A stretch of DNA of 21,432 bases from an uncultured Streptomyces sp. (GTDB lineage: Bacteria; Actinomycetota; Actinomycetes; Streptomycetales; Streptomycetaceae): the NCBI GenBank assembly GCA_946480485.1, contig CAMLJW010000030.1, positions 1 through 21,432 on the forward strand. Direction: 5' to 3'. A model generated the notes under the pieces. That model was not told the DNA's origin. It saw only the letters and a list, made by a program, of their open reading frames with translations, and searched no databases. Positions 6,641-15,349 of the stretch are shown here, piece after piece. Position 1 is the first letter of the stretch; each line of letters starts with the position of its first letter. A program made the position numbers and the translations under genes.

Positions 6641-7291
6641 CTAGTTGGAGTCGCCGTCGTCGCACCCGTCGGAGTCCTCCGGGGTCGGCTGCTGCGACCA
6701 GTGCGCCCGGGCAGCTGCTACGAGGCGCCAGAAGGCGTCGACGGCGTCGACGACGTCGAGGTCGTCCCGGTATCGCCGCTGGAGCTGCAGTCCGTCCTGC
6801 ACGGCGATCCCCAGAGTGGCGATCACCTCCGGGCTGACCCCCATGGGGGCGTGCCCGGAAGCCTCGGGGCCGGGATCGAACGTCTGCGTCTGAGCCGAGC
6901 GGTAGTGCTCGACGAAGTAGGGGTGCGCCGGGTGATCGCGATCGATCGCCTCGGCGGAGAGGATGATGAACAGGGACGTCAGCCCCTCGTGCTCCGCGGA
7001 GTGGCGCGCGACCTCCCGCGACCGGGTCGCGACATCGGTGGCGCGGAGCTCGGACAGGTGATCGGCGACTGACGAGTCGCGCAGGCCGAGCACTTCTACG
7101 AGGAGTTCTTCCTTGTCGGCGAAGTGGTGGAGGACCCCTGTCTGCGTGAGGCGCATGCGCCTGGCGAGCTCGCGCATCGACGAGCGCTCGTATCCGGATT
7201 CGGCAAAGAGCTCGGCTGCAGCGGCGATGATCTCTCGGCGGCGCTGAAGCCCCTTGCGGTAGGGCCCCCGAGGCCCGGTGCGTTCCGCCAT
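6641..7291 (-). CDS. TetR family transcriptional regulator
   Basis: A 216-residue protein with the TetR N-terminal DNA-binding domain at about residues 18-65: REIIAAAAELFAESGYERSS, MRELARRMRLTQTGVLHHF (recognition helix region) and DKEELLVEVL. A helical ligand/dimerisation domain (about 75-190) follows, then an acidic tail (EDSDGCDDGDSN). It is divergent from the sugar-transport operon and is the only regulator in the locus, so it is the likely repressor of transport and GH1 genes through the repeated 13-bp site; its ligand could be a substrate-derived sugar or an aglycone. The ATG at 7291 has GAGG only two bases upstream, but TATGTT (7298-7303) lies six bases before it, so a leaderless mRNA is likely. 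TetR rather than LacI control is unusual for a CebEFG-like importer. Confidence 0.88.
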   Translation of the reverse strand: MAERTGPRGPYRKGLQRRREIIAAAAELFAESGYERSSMRELARRMRLTQTGVLHHFADKEELLVEVLGLRDSSVADHLSELRATDVATRSREVARHSAEHEGLTSLFIILSAEAIDRDHPAHPYFVEHYRSAQTQTFDPGPEASGHAPMGVSPEVIATLGIAVQDGLQLQRRYRDDLDVVDAVDAFWRLVAAARAHWSQQPTPEDSDGCDDGDSN

Positions 7292-7297
7292 GTCCTC

Positions 7298-7303
7298 AAC
7301 ATA
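7298..7303 (-). promoter_or_regulatory. -10 element of tetR, leaderless-type
   Basis: TATGTT on the minus strand fits the actinobacterial TANNNT -10 consensus and ends six bases before the tetR ATG, so transcription should start at or next to the A of the start codon. No good -35 is seen. Confidence 0.4.
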
Positions 7304-7363
7304 CAGCGAGGCGGTGTCGCGCTTGGCCCGAGTGGGGCGTGACGATGAAGACTCCGCGAATAC

Positions 7364-7392
7364 TTGTCAGCTGAACTGTGTTGCGTGATACT
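7364..7392 (+). promoter_or_regulatory. Promoter of the ABC/GH3 operon
   Basis: TTGTCA (7364-7369, five of six to TTGACA) and GATACT (7387-7392, four of six to TATAAT) are separated by exactly 17 bases. The probable TetR operator overlaps the -35 and the spacer, the expected place for a repressor. The resulting 5' leader to the ATG at 7558 would be about 160 bases. Confidence 0.55.
7367..7379. promoter_or_regulatory. Probable TetR operator, copy 2 (transport operon)
   Basis: TCAGCTGAACTGT is identical to 6282-6294, with matching T bases further out on both sides. It lies 75 bases before the tetR start and within the -35/spacer of the divergent promoter, so one bound protein could control both directions. 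No third copy was found in the other upstream regions of the locus. Confidence 0.65.
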
Positions 7393-7557
7393 GGCCGCCG
7401 CCACGACATCCCGAACGGCATCTCCGCCGGGGACGCAGCGGCGTGTGCGCCCCTCGGGCGAAGGGGGGTTCGTGCACTTCGCAGGAGGGTGCAGCGGCCA
7501 GGGCGCCGCCTTGTTGCCGCTGAATCGAGGCACACCGTCTGGGACAAAGGAGTGCAG

Positions 7558-8832
7558 ATGCGATCCACCCGAAGGGCCATCGCTGTGCTTGTAGCGGCCT
7601 CGCTGACCGCGCTCGCTGCCGGTTGCGGATCCAGCGACGAGGGCGACGCCGACGGCAAGATCACCCTCAAGATCTCGACGTTCAGCGAGTGGGGGTACGG
7701 CGACCTGCTGAAGGAGTACCAGAAGCTTCACCCCGAGATAACGATCAAGCACAACCGCTTCGCCACGAGCGATGAGGCTAAGGAACAGTTCCAGACCTCC
7801 CTCGGTGCGGGCTCGGGGCTCGCCGATGTGGTCGGTGTCGACAACAGCTGGCTCCCGCAGGTCCTGCAGCACCCGGACAACTTCGTAAACCTCTCTTCTT
7901 CGAAGGTCGAGGGCCGCTGGAAGGACTGGACCACCAAGCTCGCGACCACCAACGACGGCAAGCTGCTCGGCTACGCGACGGACATCGGCCCGCAGTCCAT
8001 CGCGTACCGCAGCGACCTGTTCAAGGCGGCCGGCCTGCCGGCGGATCGCGAAGCGGTGGCCAAGCTGTTCGGGGGCGACAACGCGACATGGGACGACTTC
8101 TTCGCCGTCGGCGAGAAGTTCAAGGCCGCCAAGACGGGCCCGGCGTTCTACGACGCGTCAGCCTCGGTCGCGACCAGTTGGGGCGACCAGTACCAGGTGC
8201 TCTGGGAGGACCCCAAGACCGGCGACGTCATCGCAGGTCATAACAAGGACCTGCGGAACATCTACGACACGGTTACGTCGCATGAGGACCTCTCGGCTCA
8301 CCTTTCGCGGTGGAGCGAGGACTGGGTGAACGCGTTCCAGAACGACAAGTTCGCTGTCATGCTCGCTCCGTCGTGGATGCTCGGTGTGATCAAGGGCAAT
8401 GCGGCCGGGGTCAAGGGATGGGACATCGCCGACGTCTTCCCCGGCGGCGGTGTCAACAGCGGTGGGTCGTACCTCACCGTGCCGACGCAGTCGCAGCACC
8501 CCAAGGAAGCGCAGGCCCTCGCGGAGTGGCTCACCGCCCCTGAGCAGCAGATGAAGGCGTTCAAGGCGTCGGGCAACTTCCCCAGTCAGGTCAAGGCCCA
8601 GAACAGCGCCCAGTTGCAGAAGGTGACCGATCCCTTCTTCAACGATGCGCCCGTGGGGAAGATCCTCGCCGACCGCGCGGCGGCGATCACCACGATTCCG
8701 TACAAGGGTGACAACTACTTCGCGATCACGGCGGCGTTCAACAACGCGATCAACCGGGTCTCGGTCGACAAGACCGACTCTCCGAAGAAGTCGTGGGACA
8801 CGTTCGTCGACGAGCTGGACGCGCTGAAGTGA
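7558..8832 (+). CDS. ABC sugar transporter, solute-binding lipoprotein (CebE-like)
   Basis: A 424-residue lipoprotein. Residues 1-22 form a lipoprotein signal (RSTRRAIAVL start, lipobox LAAGC with lipidated Cys23), followed by a family-1 type substrate-binding fold: KITLKISTFSEWGYGDLLKE, KLHPEITIK, ADVVGVDNSWLPQVL, GYATDIGPQSIAYRSDLFKA and ALAEWLTAPEQQMKAF. These resemble CebE-type oligosaccharide binders of Streptomyces. It captures sugar outside the membrane for the two permeases encoded next. The ATG at 7558 has AAAGGAG five bases upstream; the longer open frame from 7378 covers the promoter and leader. A strong hairpin after the stop probably raises its expression over the permeases. The ligand (cello-, xylo- or mixed oligosaccharide) is not readable. 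Confidence 0.92.
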   Translation: MRSTRRAIAVLVAASLTALAAGCGSSDEGDADGKITLKISTFSEWGYGDLLKEYQKLHPEITIKHNRFATSDEAKEQFQTSLGAGSGLADVVGVDNSWLPQVLQHPDNFVNLSSSKVEGRWKDWTTKLATTNDGKLLGYATDIGPQSIAYRSDLFKAAGLPADREAVAKLFGGDNATWDDFFAVGEKFKAAKTGPAFYDASASVATSWGDQYQVLWEDPKTGDVIAGHNKDLRNIYDTVTSHEDLSAHLSRWSEDWVNAFQNDKFAVMLAPSWMLGVIKGNAAGVKGWDIADVFPGGGVNSGGSYLTVPTQSQHPKEAQALAEWLTAPEQQMKAFKASGNFPSQVKAQNSAQLQKVTDPFFNDAPVGKILADRAAAITTIPYKGDNYFAITAAFNNAINRVSVDKTDSPKKSWDTFVDELDALK

Positions 8833-8847
8833 TCGGTTCGTCCGCGC

Positions 8848-8883
8848 ACTCGGGGGAGCCCGCCACGGAGGGCTCCCCCGAGT
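8848..8883 (+). terminator. Intercistronic hairpin after the binding-protein gene
   Basis: A perfect 14-bp inverted repeat, ACTCGGGGGAGCCC (8848-8861) with GGGCTCCCCCGAGT (8870-8883), has an 8-base loop and no following T run. It sits between the binding-protein stop and the permease ribosome-binding site. Such structures act as partial terminators or 3' mRNA protectors that make binding protein more abundant than permease. Confidence 0.7.
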
Positions 8884-8903
8884 CACCACCGAAGGAAAAA
8901 CGC

Positions 8904-9983
8904 ATGGTGCATTCGGCAGCGAGCGTGTCGACCCGCACAGGCACCTCCCCTCCGCGACCGGCTATCTCCTGGCGTGAGCGTCGGGGCCGCTGGGACATGA
9001 AGGCGTCGCCGTACGCCTACATCTCGCCGTTCTTCGTCCTGTTCGGGCTCGTCGGCCTGTTCCCGCTCCTGTACACCGCGTACGTTTCGCTGCACGACTG
9101 GGACCTCATCGGTGGCCAGGGCGACTTCGTCGGGCTCGACAACTTCGCCTTCGTCCTCGATCAGCCGGTCTTCTGGGACTCGCTGGGCAACACCGTCAGC
9201 ATCTTCCTGCTGTCGACGGTCCCCCAGATCGCGATCGCGCTTGTACTCGCCAGTCTCCTGCACGCGAACATCCGCGCGCGGACCTTCTGGCGGATGGGGG
9301 TGTTGCTGCCGTACGTCATCGCCCCGGTCGCCGTGTCGCTGATCTTCTCGCGCATGTTCGCGGATCAGTCCGGCCTGGTCAACGCGCTGCTTGAGCAACT
9401 GGGAGTGGACCCGATCGGCTGGCACCGGGACAGCATGCCGGCGCACATCGTCATCGCCAACATGGTCAACTTCCGGTGGACCGGCTTCAACACGCTCGTG
9501 CTGCTGGCCGCCATGCAGGCGATCTCCCGTGACCTGTACGAAGCGGCAATCCTCGACGGCGCAGGCCGGGTGCGGCAGTTCTTCTCCGTCACCGTGCCGT
9601 CCGTACGCCCGACGATCATCTTCGTCGTGATCACGTCCACGATCGGCGGCCTGCAGATCTTCGACGAGCCGCGGCTGTACGACACGCAGGGGCTCGGCGG
9701 GAGCTCAGGGCAGTGGAAGACGATCACTCTGTACCTGTACGAGCTCGGCTGGAATCAGCAGAGGCTGGGCCGCGCCGCAGCAGTCGCATGGCTGCTCTTC
9801 CTGCTGATCATCGTGTTCGCGCTGGTCAGCAACTGGCTGTCGCGCCGCATCGCCTCCGGCGACGGTCCCGTCGCCGTCCCCCGAAAGGCGCGCCGCGCCG
9901 CCCGACGAGACGCGAGCGGGGCAGCAGCCCTTACGCCCGACTTCTTCGCACCGTCCGGTGACACGCCCGGGAGCAGCACGTGA
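8904..9983 (+). CDS. ABC sugar permease (CebF/MalF-like)
   Basis: A 359-residue inner-membrane protein with about six transmembrane helices, the first at roughly residues 37-60 (YISPFFVLFGLVGLFPLLYT). The cytoplasmic EAA loop that contacts the ATPase is at 213-232 (EAAILDGAGRVRQFFSVTVP). An unstructured basic N-terminus and a long basic, Ala-rich C-terminal tail flank the core. The ATG at 8904 has GAAGGA with about eight bases spacing; the longer frame from 8793 overlaps the binding-protein gene and the hairpin. Its stop overlaps the GTG of the next permease. It forms the channel with that second permease. No ATPase gene lies in the operon, as is usual for Streptomyces sugar importers energised by the shared MsiK ATPase. 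Confidence 0.92.
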   Translation: MVHSAASVSTRTGTSPPRPAISWRERRGRWDMKASPYAYISPFFVLFGLVGLFPLLYTAYVSLHDWDLIGGQGDFVGLDNFAFVLDQPVFWDSLGNTVSIFLLSTVPQIAIALVLASLLHANIRARTFWRMGVLLPYVIAPVAVSLIFSRMFADQSGLVNALLEQLGVDPIGWHRDSMPAHIVIANMVNFRWTGFNTLVLLAAMQAISRDLYEAAILDGAGRVRQFFSVTVPSVRPTIIFVVITSTIGGLQIFDEPRLYDTQGLGGSSGQWKTITLYLYELGWNQQRLGRAAAVAWLLFLLIIVFALVSNWLSRRIASGDGPVAVPRKARRAARRDASGAAALTPDFFAPSGDTPGSST

Positions 9984-10894
9984 CCAGACCCTCCGTCCCG
10001 TACATCGAGCAGACATCCGGCCGCGGCGCCGCCCGGGCGGCACGCCGCCGTCGCAGGCGCGAGCACGGCCCCGCACGTCGGCCCGGACGGATGACCTACG
10101 CCACCCTCACCGTGGTCGCGCTCATTTCGATCTTCCCGCTCTTCTACACGCTCCTGCTCGCCTCGTCGACATCGGCGGAGGTCGCGCAGAACCCGATCCC
10201 CTCGCTGATCCCGGGCGGGCATCTGGGCGACAACCTTGTGCGCGTCTTCGAGTCCGACATCGATCTGCCGCGCGCGGTCTGGAATTCCGTCGTCGTCTCG
10301 GTGACGACGGCGCTCGCGGTCGTGTTCCTGTCCACGCTGGCGGGCTTCGCCTTCGCGAAGCTTCGGTTCAAAGGGCGGGCCGGTCTTCTTGCGTTCGTTG
10401 TGGCCACCATGGCGGTCCCGACTCAGCTGGGCGTGGTGCCGTTGTTCATCGTCATGCGTGAGCTGGGACTGACGGGGAGCCTGTGGGCAGTGATCATCCC
10501 TGGCGTTGCTTCCGCCTTCGGAGTGTTCTGGATGACGCAGTACCTTCAGGCGGCCTTGCCCTATGAGCTCATCGAAGCCGCCCGGATCGACGGCGCATCG
10601 ACATTCCGGATCTTCCGATCCATTGTGCTGCCGGCCGCCAGGCCCGCGGCGGCGATGCTCGCACTGTTCACCTTCATTGGGGCGTGGACCAACTTCTTCT
10701 GGCCCTCGATCGTGCTCGGAACGACCAACCCGACACTGCCCGTCGCGCTGCAGCTGCTGCAAGCCGGGTTCTTCAAGGACATCCCCTTGATCATGACTGG
10801 TGTGCTCGTGTCGGTGGTGCCGCTGCTGACGCTGTTCGCCGTCCTAGGCAAGCAGCTCGTCGCCGGCGTCATGCAGGGAGCCATCAAGGGGTGA
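9980..10894 (+). CDS. ABC sugar permease (CebG/MalG-like)
   Basis: A 304-residue inner-membrane protein. A basic N-terminal tail (about 1-37, with an RRRRRR run) precedes roughly six transmembrane helices starting near residue 42 (TLTVVALISIFPLFYTLLLA). The EAA loop is at 199-218 (EAARIDGASTFRIFRSIVLP). The GTG start at 9980 overlaps the previous stop by GTGA and has GGGAG six bases upstream, giving strict translational coupling and probably equal amounts of the two permeases. A 130-base gap to the first GH3 gene shows no convincing terminator or operator, so cotranscription is likely. Confidence 0.93.
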   Translation: MTRPSVPYIEQTSGRGAARAARRRRRREHGPARRPGRMTYATLTVVALISIFPLFYTLLLASSTSAEVAQNPIPSLIPGGHLGDNLVRVFESDIDLPRAVWNSVVVSVTTALAVVFLSTLAGFAFAKLRFKGRAGLLAFVVATMAVPTQLGVVPLFIVMRELGLTGSLWAVIIPGVASAFGVFWMTQYLQAALPYELIEAARIDGASTFRIFRSIVLPAARPAAAMLALFTFIGAWTNFFWPSIVLGTTNPTLPVALQLLQAGFFKDIPLIMTGVLVSVVPLLTLFAVLGKQLVAGVMQGAIKG

Positions 10895-11024
10895 GGCTGC
10901 CAGCCGCAGCGCCCGACCGGAACGTGGTGCGCCGCGGTGCGCTGCCGCCGAGCCCGAGCCTTCCTTTCGCCGAGGCCGCACCCAAGGCTCCGGAGACGAT
11001 TTTGAGAGGAACTAACAACCGCCC

Positions 11025-12860
11025 ATGCACGACACGACCGCGCCGGACCGCATCACCTTCCGCGACCTCAACGGCAACGGCCGCATGGATCCGTACGAGG
11101 ACTCGCGGCTCAGCGCCGAGGAACGAACCGAGGACCTGCTGTCCCGGCTCTCGCTCGAGGAGAAGGTCGGTCTCCTCTTCCACACGGTCATCGAGATCGG
11201 CCCGGAGGGCACCGTCCTCGAAGAGCCCGGTGCGATCAGCAAGTCGCCCACCAGCGAGGTGATCCTCGGCAGAGCGATGAACCACTTCAACGTGCACCGC
11301 ATCGAAGACGCCAGGGCGGCCGCACGATGGAACAACGCGATCCAACGGCTGGCCGAGAAGACACCGCACGGCATTCCGGTGACGATATCCACCGACCCGC
11401 GACACGGGTTCCTGGAGAATGTCGGGGCGTCGTTCACGGCGGGCCCGTTCTCGCAGTGGCCCGACGGGCTCGGCCTCGCGGCGCTTCGCGACCCGGATGC
11501 CGTGCGCGAGTTCGCGCGACGGGCGCGCGACGAGTACCGCGCTGTGGGAATCCGCATGGCGCTGCATCCCCAGGTCGACCTTGCCAGCGAGCCCAGGTGG
11601 GCACGTCAGCTCCAGACCTTCGGCGCTGACACCGATCTCGTGGTGGCGTACACGCGCGCGTACCTCGAAGGCTTCCAGGGCGCCGCTCTGGACTCGACGA
11701 GCGTCGCCTGTGTCACCAAGCACTTCCCCGGCGCCGGCCCGCAACTGGACGGCGAGGACGCGCACTTTCCCTACGGCCGCGAGCAGGTCTACCCGGCCGG
11801 GGCGTTCGACGAGCACCTTCGACCCTTCACCGCCGCCATCGAACACGGCACCGCCGCGATCATGCCGTACTACGGGATGCCCGTCGGGCTCGAGATCGAC
11901 GGCGTACCGATCGAGGAAGTCGGGTTCGGGTACAACAAGCAGATCCTCACCGGACTCCTGCGCAACAAGCTCGACTACGACGGGCTGATCATCACCGACT
12001 GGGAACTGGTGAACGACAACCCCGTCGGGGACCAGGTCCTGCCCGCCCGCGCGTGGGGCGTCGAGGAGCTCGACGCCCGCGAGCGCCTGGTCAAGATCCT
12101 CGACGCCGGCGCGGACCAGTTCGGCGGCGAGCAGTGCACGGACCTGCTACTCGAGCTCGTGCGGAACGGCGTCGTCGCGGAGAGCAGAATCGACGAGTCG
12201 GCGCGCCGCGTCCTGCTGGTCAAGTTCCGGCTCGGCCTCTTCGACGACCCCTTCGTCGACGAGGAGGCCGCCTCGGCCATCGTGGGCAACGCCGAGACCC
12301 GTCAGGCCGGCCTGGAGGCGCAGGCCCGATCGGTCACCGTCCTCAAGAACTCCGTCGTGAACGGCGCGCCCCTGCTCCCCCTCCCCCGCGGCGCGAGAGT
12401 GTACGCGGAGGGCATCGAACCGGAAGCCCTCGCACGGGCCGTCACTCCGGCGGCCACGGCACAGGAGGCGGACCTTGCCATCGTGCGCATCGCCGCGCCC
12501 TTCGAACCACGGGACGACCTGTTCCTGGAGTCGTACTTCCACCAGGGGTCTCTCGAACTGCCGCCCGGCCTCGTGCACCGACTGCGCATGATTGCCCAGC
12601 AGACCCCACTTGTCGTGGACGTCGCCCTGGACCGCCCCGCCATCCTCACGCCGCTGATCGACGCGCTCGTCGGCCTCACGGTGACCTTCGGCGTCTCGGA
12701 CGACGCCTTGCTCGCCGCCCTCACCGGCCGCATCGCCCCCCGGGGCAGGCTCCCCGTCGAGCTGCCGCGATCGATGCAGGCCGTGCGAGCGTCCGCGCCC
12801 GACGCGCCGGCGAACACCCCCGACCCGCTGTTTCCTTTGGGATCCGGGCTGGAGATCTGA
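11025..12860 (+). CDS. GH3 glycosidase, short type with EF-hand-like N-terminus
   Basis: A 611-residue cytoplasmic GH3 enzyme with no signal peptide. It starts with an EF-hand-like calcium loop DLNGNGRMDPYED (14-26; D14, N16, N18, G19, D22, E25), then the TIM barrel (about 30-410) with STDPRHGF (122-129), KHFPGAG (232-238) and LIITDW with nucleophile D325. A shortened alpha/beta sandwich domain ends in PLFPLGSGLEI, and there is no C-terminal Fn3 domain. GH3 enzymes of this type are exo-acting beta-glucosidases or beta-xylosidases. The best Shine-Dalgarno (GAGAGGA, 11004-11010) lies 14 bases before the ATG, rather far, so initiation may be weak; an in-frame TAA just upstream excludes a longer start. 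It overlaps the next GH3 gene (TGATG) if that gene's upstream ATG is used. Confidence 0.9.
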   Translation: MHDTTAPDRITFRDLNGNGRMDPYEDSRLSAEERTEDLLSRLSLEEKVGLLFHTVIEIGPEGTVLEEPGAISKSPTSEVILGRAMNHFNVHRIEDARAAARWNNAIQRLAEKTPHGIPVTISTDPRHGFLENVGASFTAGPFSQWPDGLGLAALRDPDAVREFARRARDEYRAVGIRMALHPQVDLASEPRWARQLQTFGADTDLVVAYTRAYLEGFQGAALDSTSVACVTKHFPGAGPQLDGEDAHFPYGREQVYPAGAFDEHLRPFTAAIEHGTAAIMPYYGMPVGLEIDGVPIEEVGFGYNKQILTGLLRNKLDYDGLIITDWELVNDNPVGDQVLPARAWGVEELDARERLVKILDAGADQFGGEQCTDLLLELVRNGVVAESRIDESARRVLLVKFRLGLFDDPFVDEEAASAIVGNAETRQAGLEAQARSVTVLKNSVVNGAPLLPLPRGARVYAEGIEPEALARAVTPAATAQEADLAIVRIAAPFEPRDDLFLESYFHQGSLELPPGLVHRLRMIAQQTPLVVDVALDRPAILTPLIDALVGLTVTFGVSDDALLAALTGRIAPRGRLPVELPRSMQAVRASAPDAPANTPDPLFPLGSGLEI

Positions 12861-12886
12861 TGTCCCGTTCGTCCAAAAGGAACGCC

Positions 12887-15349
12887 ATGACAGACGCACG
12901 ATCCCGCGCCGTCGAGTTGCTCGGTCGGATGACCATGCACGAGAAGGTCGCCCAGCTGACATCGCTCATCCCGACGATGCTCTTCGACGCGAACGGCATC
13001 CGCCCCGAGGTCGCCGCGGCCAAGCTCGCGAACGGCATCGGCTACATCGAACCGCACATGGGCGGGTTCCCGGCGAACGCGGCCGAGCTCGCCCGGCTGA
13101 ACAACGCGGTGCAGCGCCATCTCGTGCAGGAAACCCGTCTGGGCATTCCGGCGATCATGCACATCGAGGCGCTCAACGGCGTGAACGCGCCCACCTTCAC
13201 CTCGTTTCCCACCGCGATCGCTCTCGCCGCCACCTGGGACACGGCCGGGGTCGGCGAGATGGCCGCCCTGACGCGCCGCCAGATGCGATCGGTGGGCCTG
13301 CATCACGCCCTGTCCCCGCTGCTCGACGTCGCCCGCGACGCGCGATGGGGCCGCGTACACGAGACCTACGGCGAGGACCCGTACCTGGTCAGCGCGCTCG
13401 GTGTGTCCTTCGTACGCCACCTGCAGGGCGAGTCGTTCCAGGACGGCGTCATCGCCACCGGCAAGCACTTCCTCGGGTACGCAATGGGCGAGGCCGGTCT
13501 CAACATGGCGACCGTGCCCGTGGGAGCGCGCGAACTGCGGGAGGTGTACGCACGGCCCTTCGCCGCCGCGATCCAGCTCGCCGGTCTCGGATCGATCATG
13601 AACTCACTCGCCGACTGGGACGGAGTGCCCGCGGCCGCCGACCCTCGCGTCTTCCGCGCGATGCTGCGCGACGAGCTCGGCTTCGACGGCACCGTCGTGT
13701 CGGACTGGTCCTCGATCGAGAACCTCGTGACCCATCATCGCGCCGCCCGCGACGCACGCGAAGCCGGCGTACTGGGGCTGCGGGCCGGCATCGACGTGGA
13801 GCTGCCCGAGCCGTTCGGCTACGGCGAGAGCCTCGTCGAGGCCGTCCGCGCCGGCGAGATCCCCGAGGCGACCGTCGACGAGTCGGTGGTGCGCGTGCTG
13901 ACGCACAAGTTCCAGCTGGGCCTGTTCGACAACCCGTACGTGGCGACCGACCCGGTCGAGATCATGTCCGTGGCTCGAGAAGGGGGCGACCTCTCCCTGC
14001 GCCTCGCGCGCGAGTCGGTCACCCTGCTCAAGAACGCCGACAAAGTGCTTCCGCTGAGCGGCGCTCCCCGTATCGCCCTCATCGGGCCGCACGCCGACCG
14101 GACCGACGCGGCCTTCGCGCCGTACACCTTCCCCTCCTTCATCGCACTCACCCGCGCCATGCTGAACGGCGCGACGAGCTCCATGGTCGGTGTCGACGAC
14201 ATCGACACCTTCGGCCCCGACAACGCCTACGTGCACCGGGAGATCGGCGACCTCCTCGCGATGGACGAGGACGAGTTCGCCCAGACGCAGTACGGAGCGG
14301 TCTCCCTCGCTGACGCGCTGCGCGCCGCACTCCCCGACGCGGACATAGTCGTCGCCGCGGGATGCGGCATCACCGATGGCGCCGAGGAGATCGAGGCCGC
14401 CGTGGAAGCCGCGCGCGATGCCGACATCGTGGTCCTGGCCCTCGGCGGCCTGGCCCGGTGGTTCTTCAGCGAACGGACAGAGGGCGAAGGCGCGGACACC
14501 GCCGACGTGGGGCTGCCGGACGTCCAGCGCCGGCTCGTACACGAGATCGCCGCGCTCGGCCGGGCAACCGTCGGCGTGATCTTCTCCGGCCGCCCCGTCG
14601 CCCTCGGTGACGTCGAGCCCCAACTCGACGCGATCCTGCTCGGATACCACGGCTCGCAGTACGGCACACGCGCCGTCGCGGACATCCTGACCGGCGCAGC
14701 CGAACCGCAAGGACGCCTGCCCTACACGATCCCCCGCTCCAGCGGACAGGTCCCCATCCACGCCGGCCAACGGTTCGGCAGCGGATACCGCCGCCACGAA
14801 GGCGACCCGCACGGCGGATACGTGGACGAGACAGCGGCCCCCCTCTACCCGCTCGGCCACGGCCTCACATACACGCGCTTCGCCTACTCCGACCTCAAAC
14901 TCAGCACCACAGCGATCGCGCCCGACGGCACCGTCGACGTGACCGTGACCATCGAGAACAGCGGCGACCGCCCAGGCGTGGAGCTCGTCCAGCTCTACAT
15001 CGAGGACGACGCCCCCGGCCTCTCGCGCCCGGCCCTCCAACTCGCAGGGTTCCACCAGCTCGAACTGCAGCCTGGCGAGGAGGCAACGGTGACGTTCGCA
15101 CTGCGGCTTCCTCTCCTGGCCTACCTGTCCCTGGACGACAGATGGGTCGTCGACCCGGGCCCCATGTGGATCTCAGCTGGCCCGTCGTCGAGCGACCTCC
15201 CGCTGCGGAGCCGCTTGGACGTCGTCGGTGACACCGCCGACGTCACCGAGCGGAGGGTCTACCTGACCCACTCCACCACGACCGCGCGCCGCATACCAAG
15301 TCGCCGATCACACGCGACATGCCCCACCCCCGAGCAGCAAGAGCGGTGA
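12887..15349 (+). CDS. GH3 beta-glucosidase/beta-xylosidase with Fn3-like domain
   Basis: An 820-residue, three-domain GH3 enzyme without signal peptide. The TIM barrel (about 1-340) shows LLDVARDARWGRVHETYGED (145-164), TGKHFLGY (191-198) and TVVSDW with nucleophile D273. The alpha/beta sandwich (about 380-640) holds SERTEGEGAD with probable acid/base E534. PLYPLGHGLTYTRF leads into a C-terminal Fn3-like domain (about 680-760). The last ~30 residues are Arg/Ser/Thr rich and atypical. The ATG at 12887 has AAAGGA about five bases upstream; the in-frame ATG at 12860, overlapping the previous stop and preceded by GGAG, is an equally serious alternative. It is a different GH3 subtype from its neighbour, suggesting that two distinct linkages in one oligosaccharide are cut. 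Confidence 0.9.
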   Translation: MTDARSRAVELLGRMTMHEKVAQLTSLIPTMLFDANGIRPEVAAAKLANGIGYIEPHMGGFPANAAELARLNNAVQRHLVQETRLGIPAIMHIEALNGVNAPTFTSFPTAIALAATWDTAGVGEMAALTRRQMRSVGLHHALSPLLDVARDARWGRVHETYGEDPYLVSALGVSFVRHLQGESFQDGVIATGKHFLGYAMGEAGLNMATVPVGARELREVYARPFAAAIQLAGLGSIMNSLADWDGVPAAADPRVFRAMLRDELGFDGTVVSDWSSIENLVTHHRAARDAREAGVLGLRAGIDVELPEPFGYGESLVEAVRAGEIPEATVDESVVRVLTHKFQLGLFDNPYVATDPVEIMSVAREGGDLSLRLARESVTLLKNADKVLPLSGAPRIALIGPHADRTDAAFAPYTFPSFIALTRAMLNGATSSMVGVDDIDTFGPDNAYVHREIGDLLAMDEDEFAQTQYGAVSLADALRAALPDADIVVAAGCGITDGAEEIEAAVEAARDADIVVLALGGLARWFFSERTEGEGADTADVGLPDVQRRLVHEIAALGRATVGVIFSGRPVALGDVEPQLDAILLGYHGSQYGTRAVADILTGAAEPQGRLPYTIPRSSGQVPIHAGQRFGSGYRRHEGDPHGGYVDETAAPLYPLGHGLTYTRFAYSDLKLSTTAIAPDGTVDVTVTIENSGDRPGVELVQLYIEDDAPGLSRPALQLAGFHQLELQPGEEATVTFALRLPLLAYLSLDDRWVVDPGPMWISAGPSSSDLPLRSRLDVVGDTADVTERRVYLTHSTTTARRIPSRRSHATCPTPEQQER

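Noticed and set aside
7292..7557. LacI-type CebR box for the CebEFG-like operon
   Set aside because: No TGGGAGCGCTCCCA-like sequence in any upstream region; the repeated 13-bp site and TetR gene explain regulation better.
8904..10894. Importer incomplete because no ATPase gene is present
   Set aside because: Streptomyces sugar importers of this type normally share the MsiK ATPase encoded elsewhere, so absence is not a defect.
12302..15055. Long minus-strand ORFs over the GH3 genes
   Set aside because: Mirror frames of strongly conserved GH3 coding sequence; no domains or start signals.
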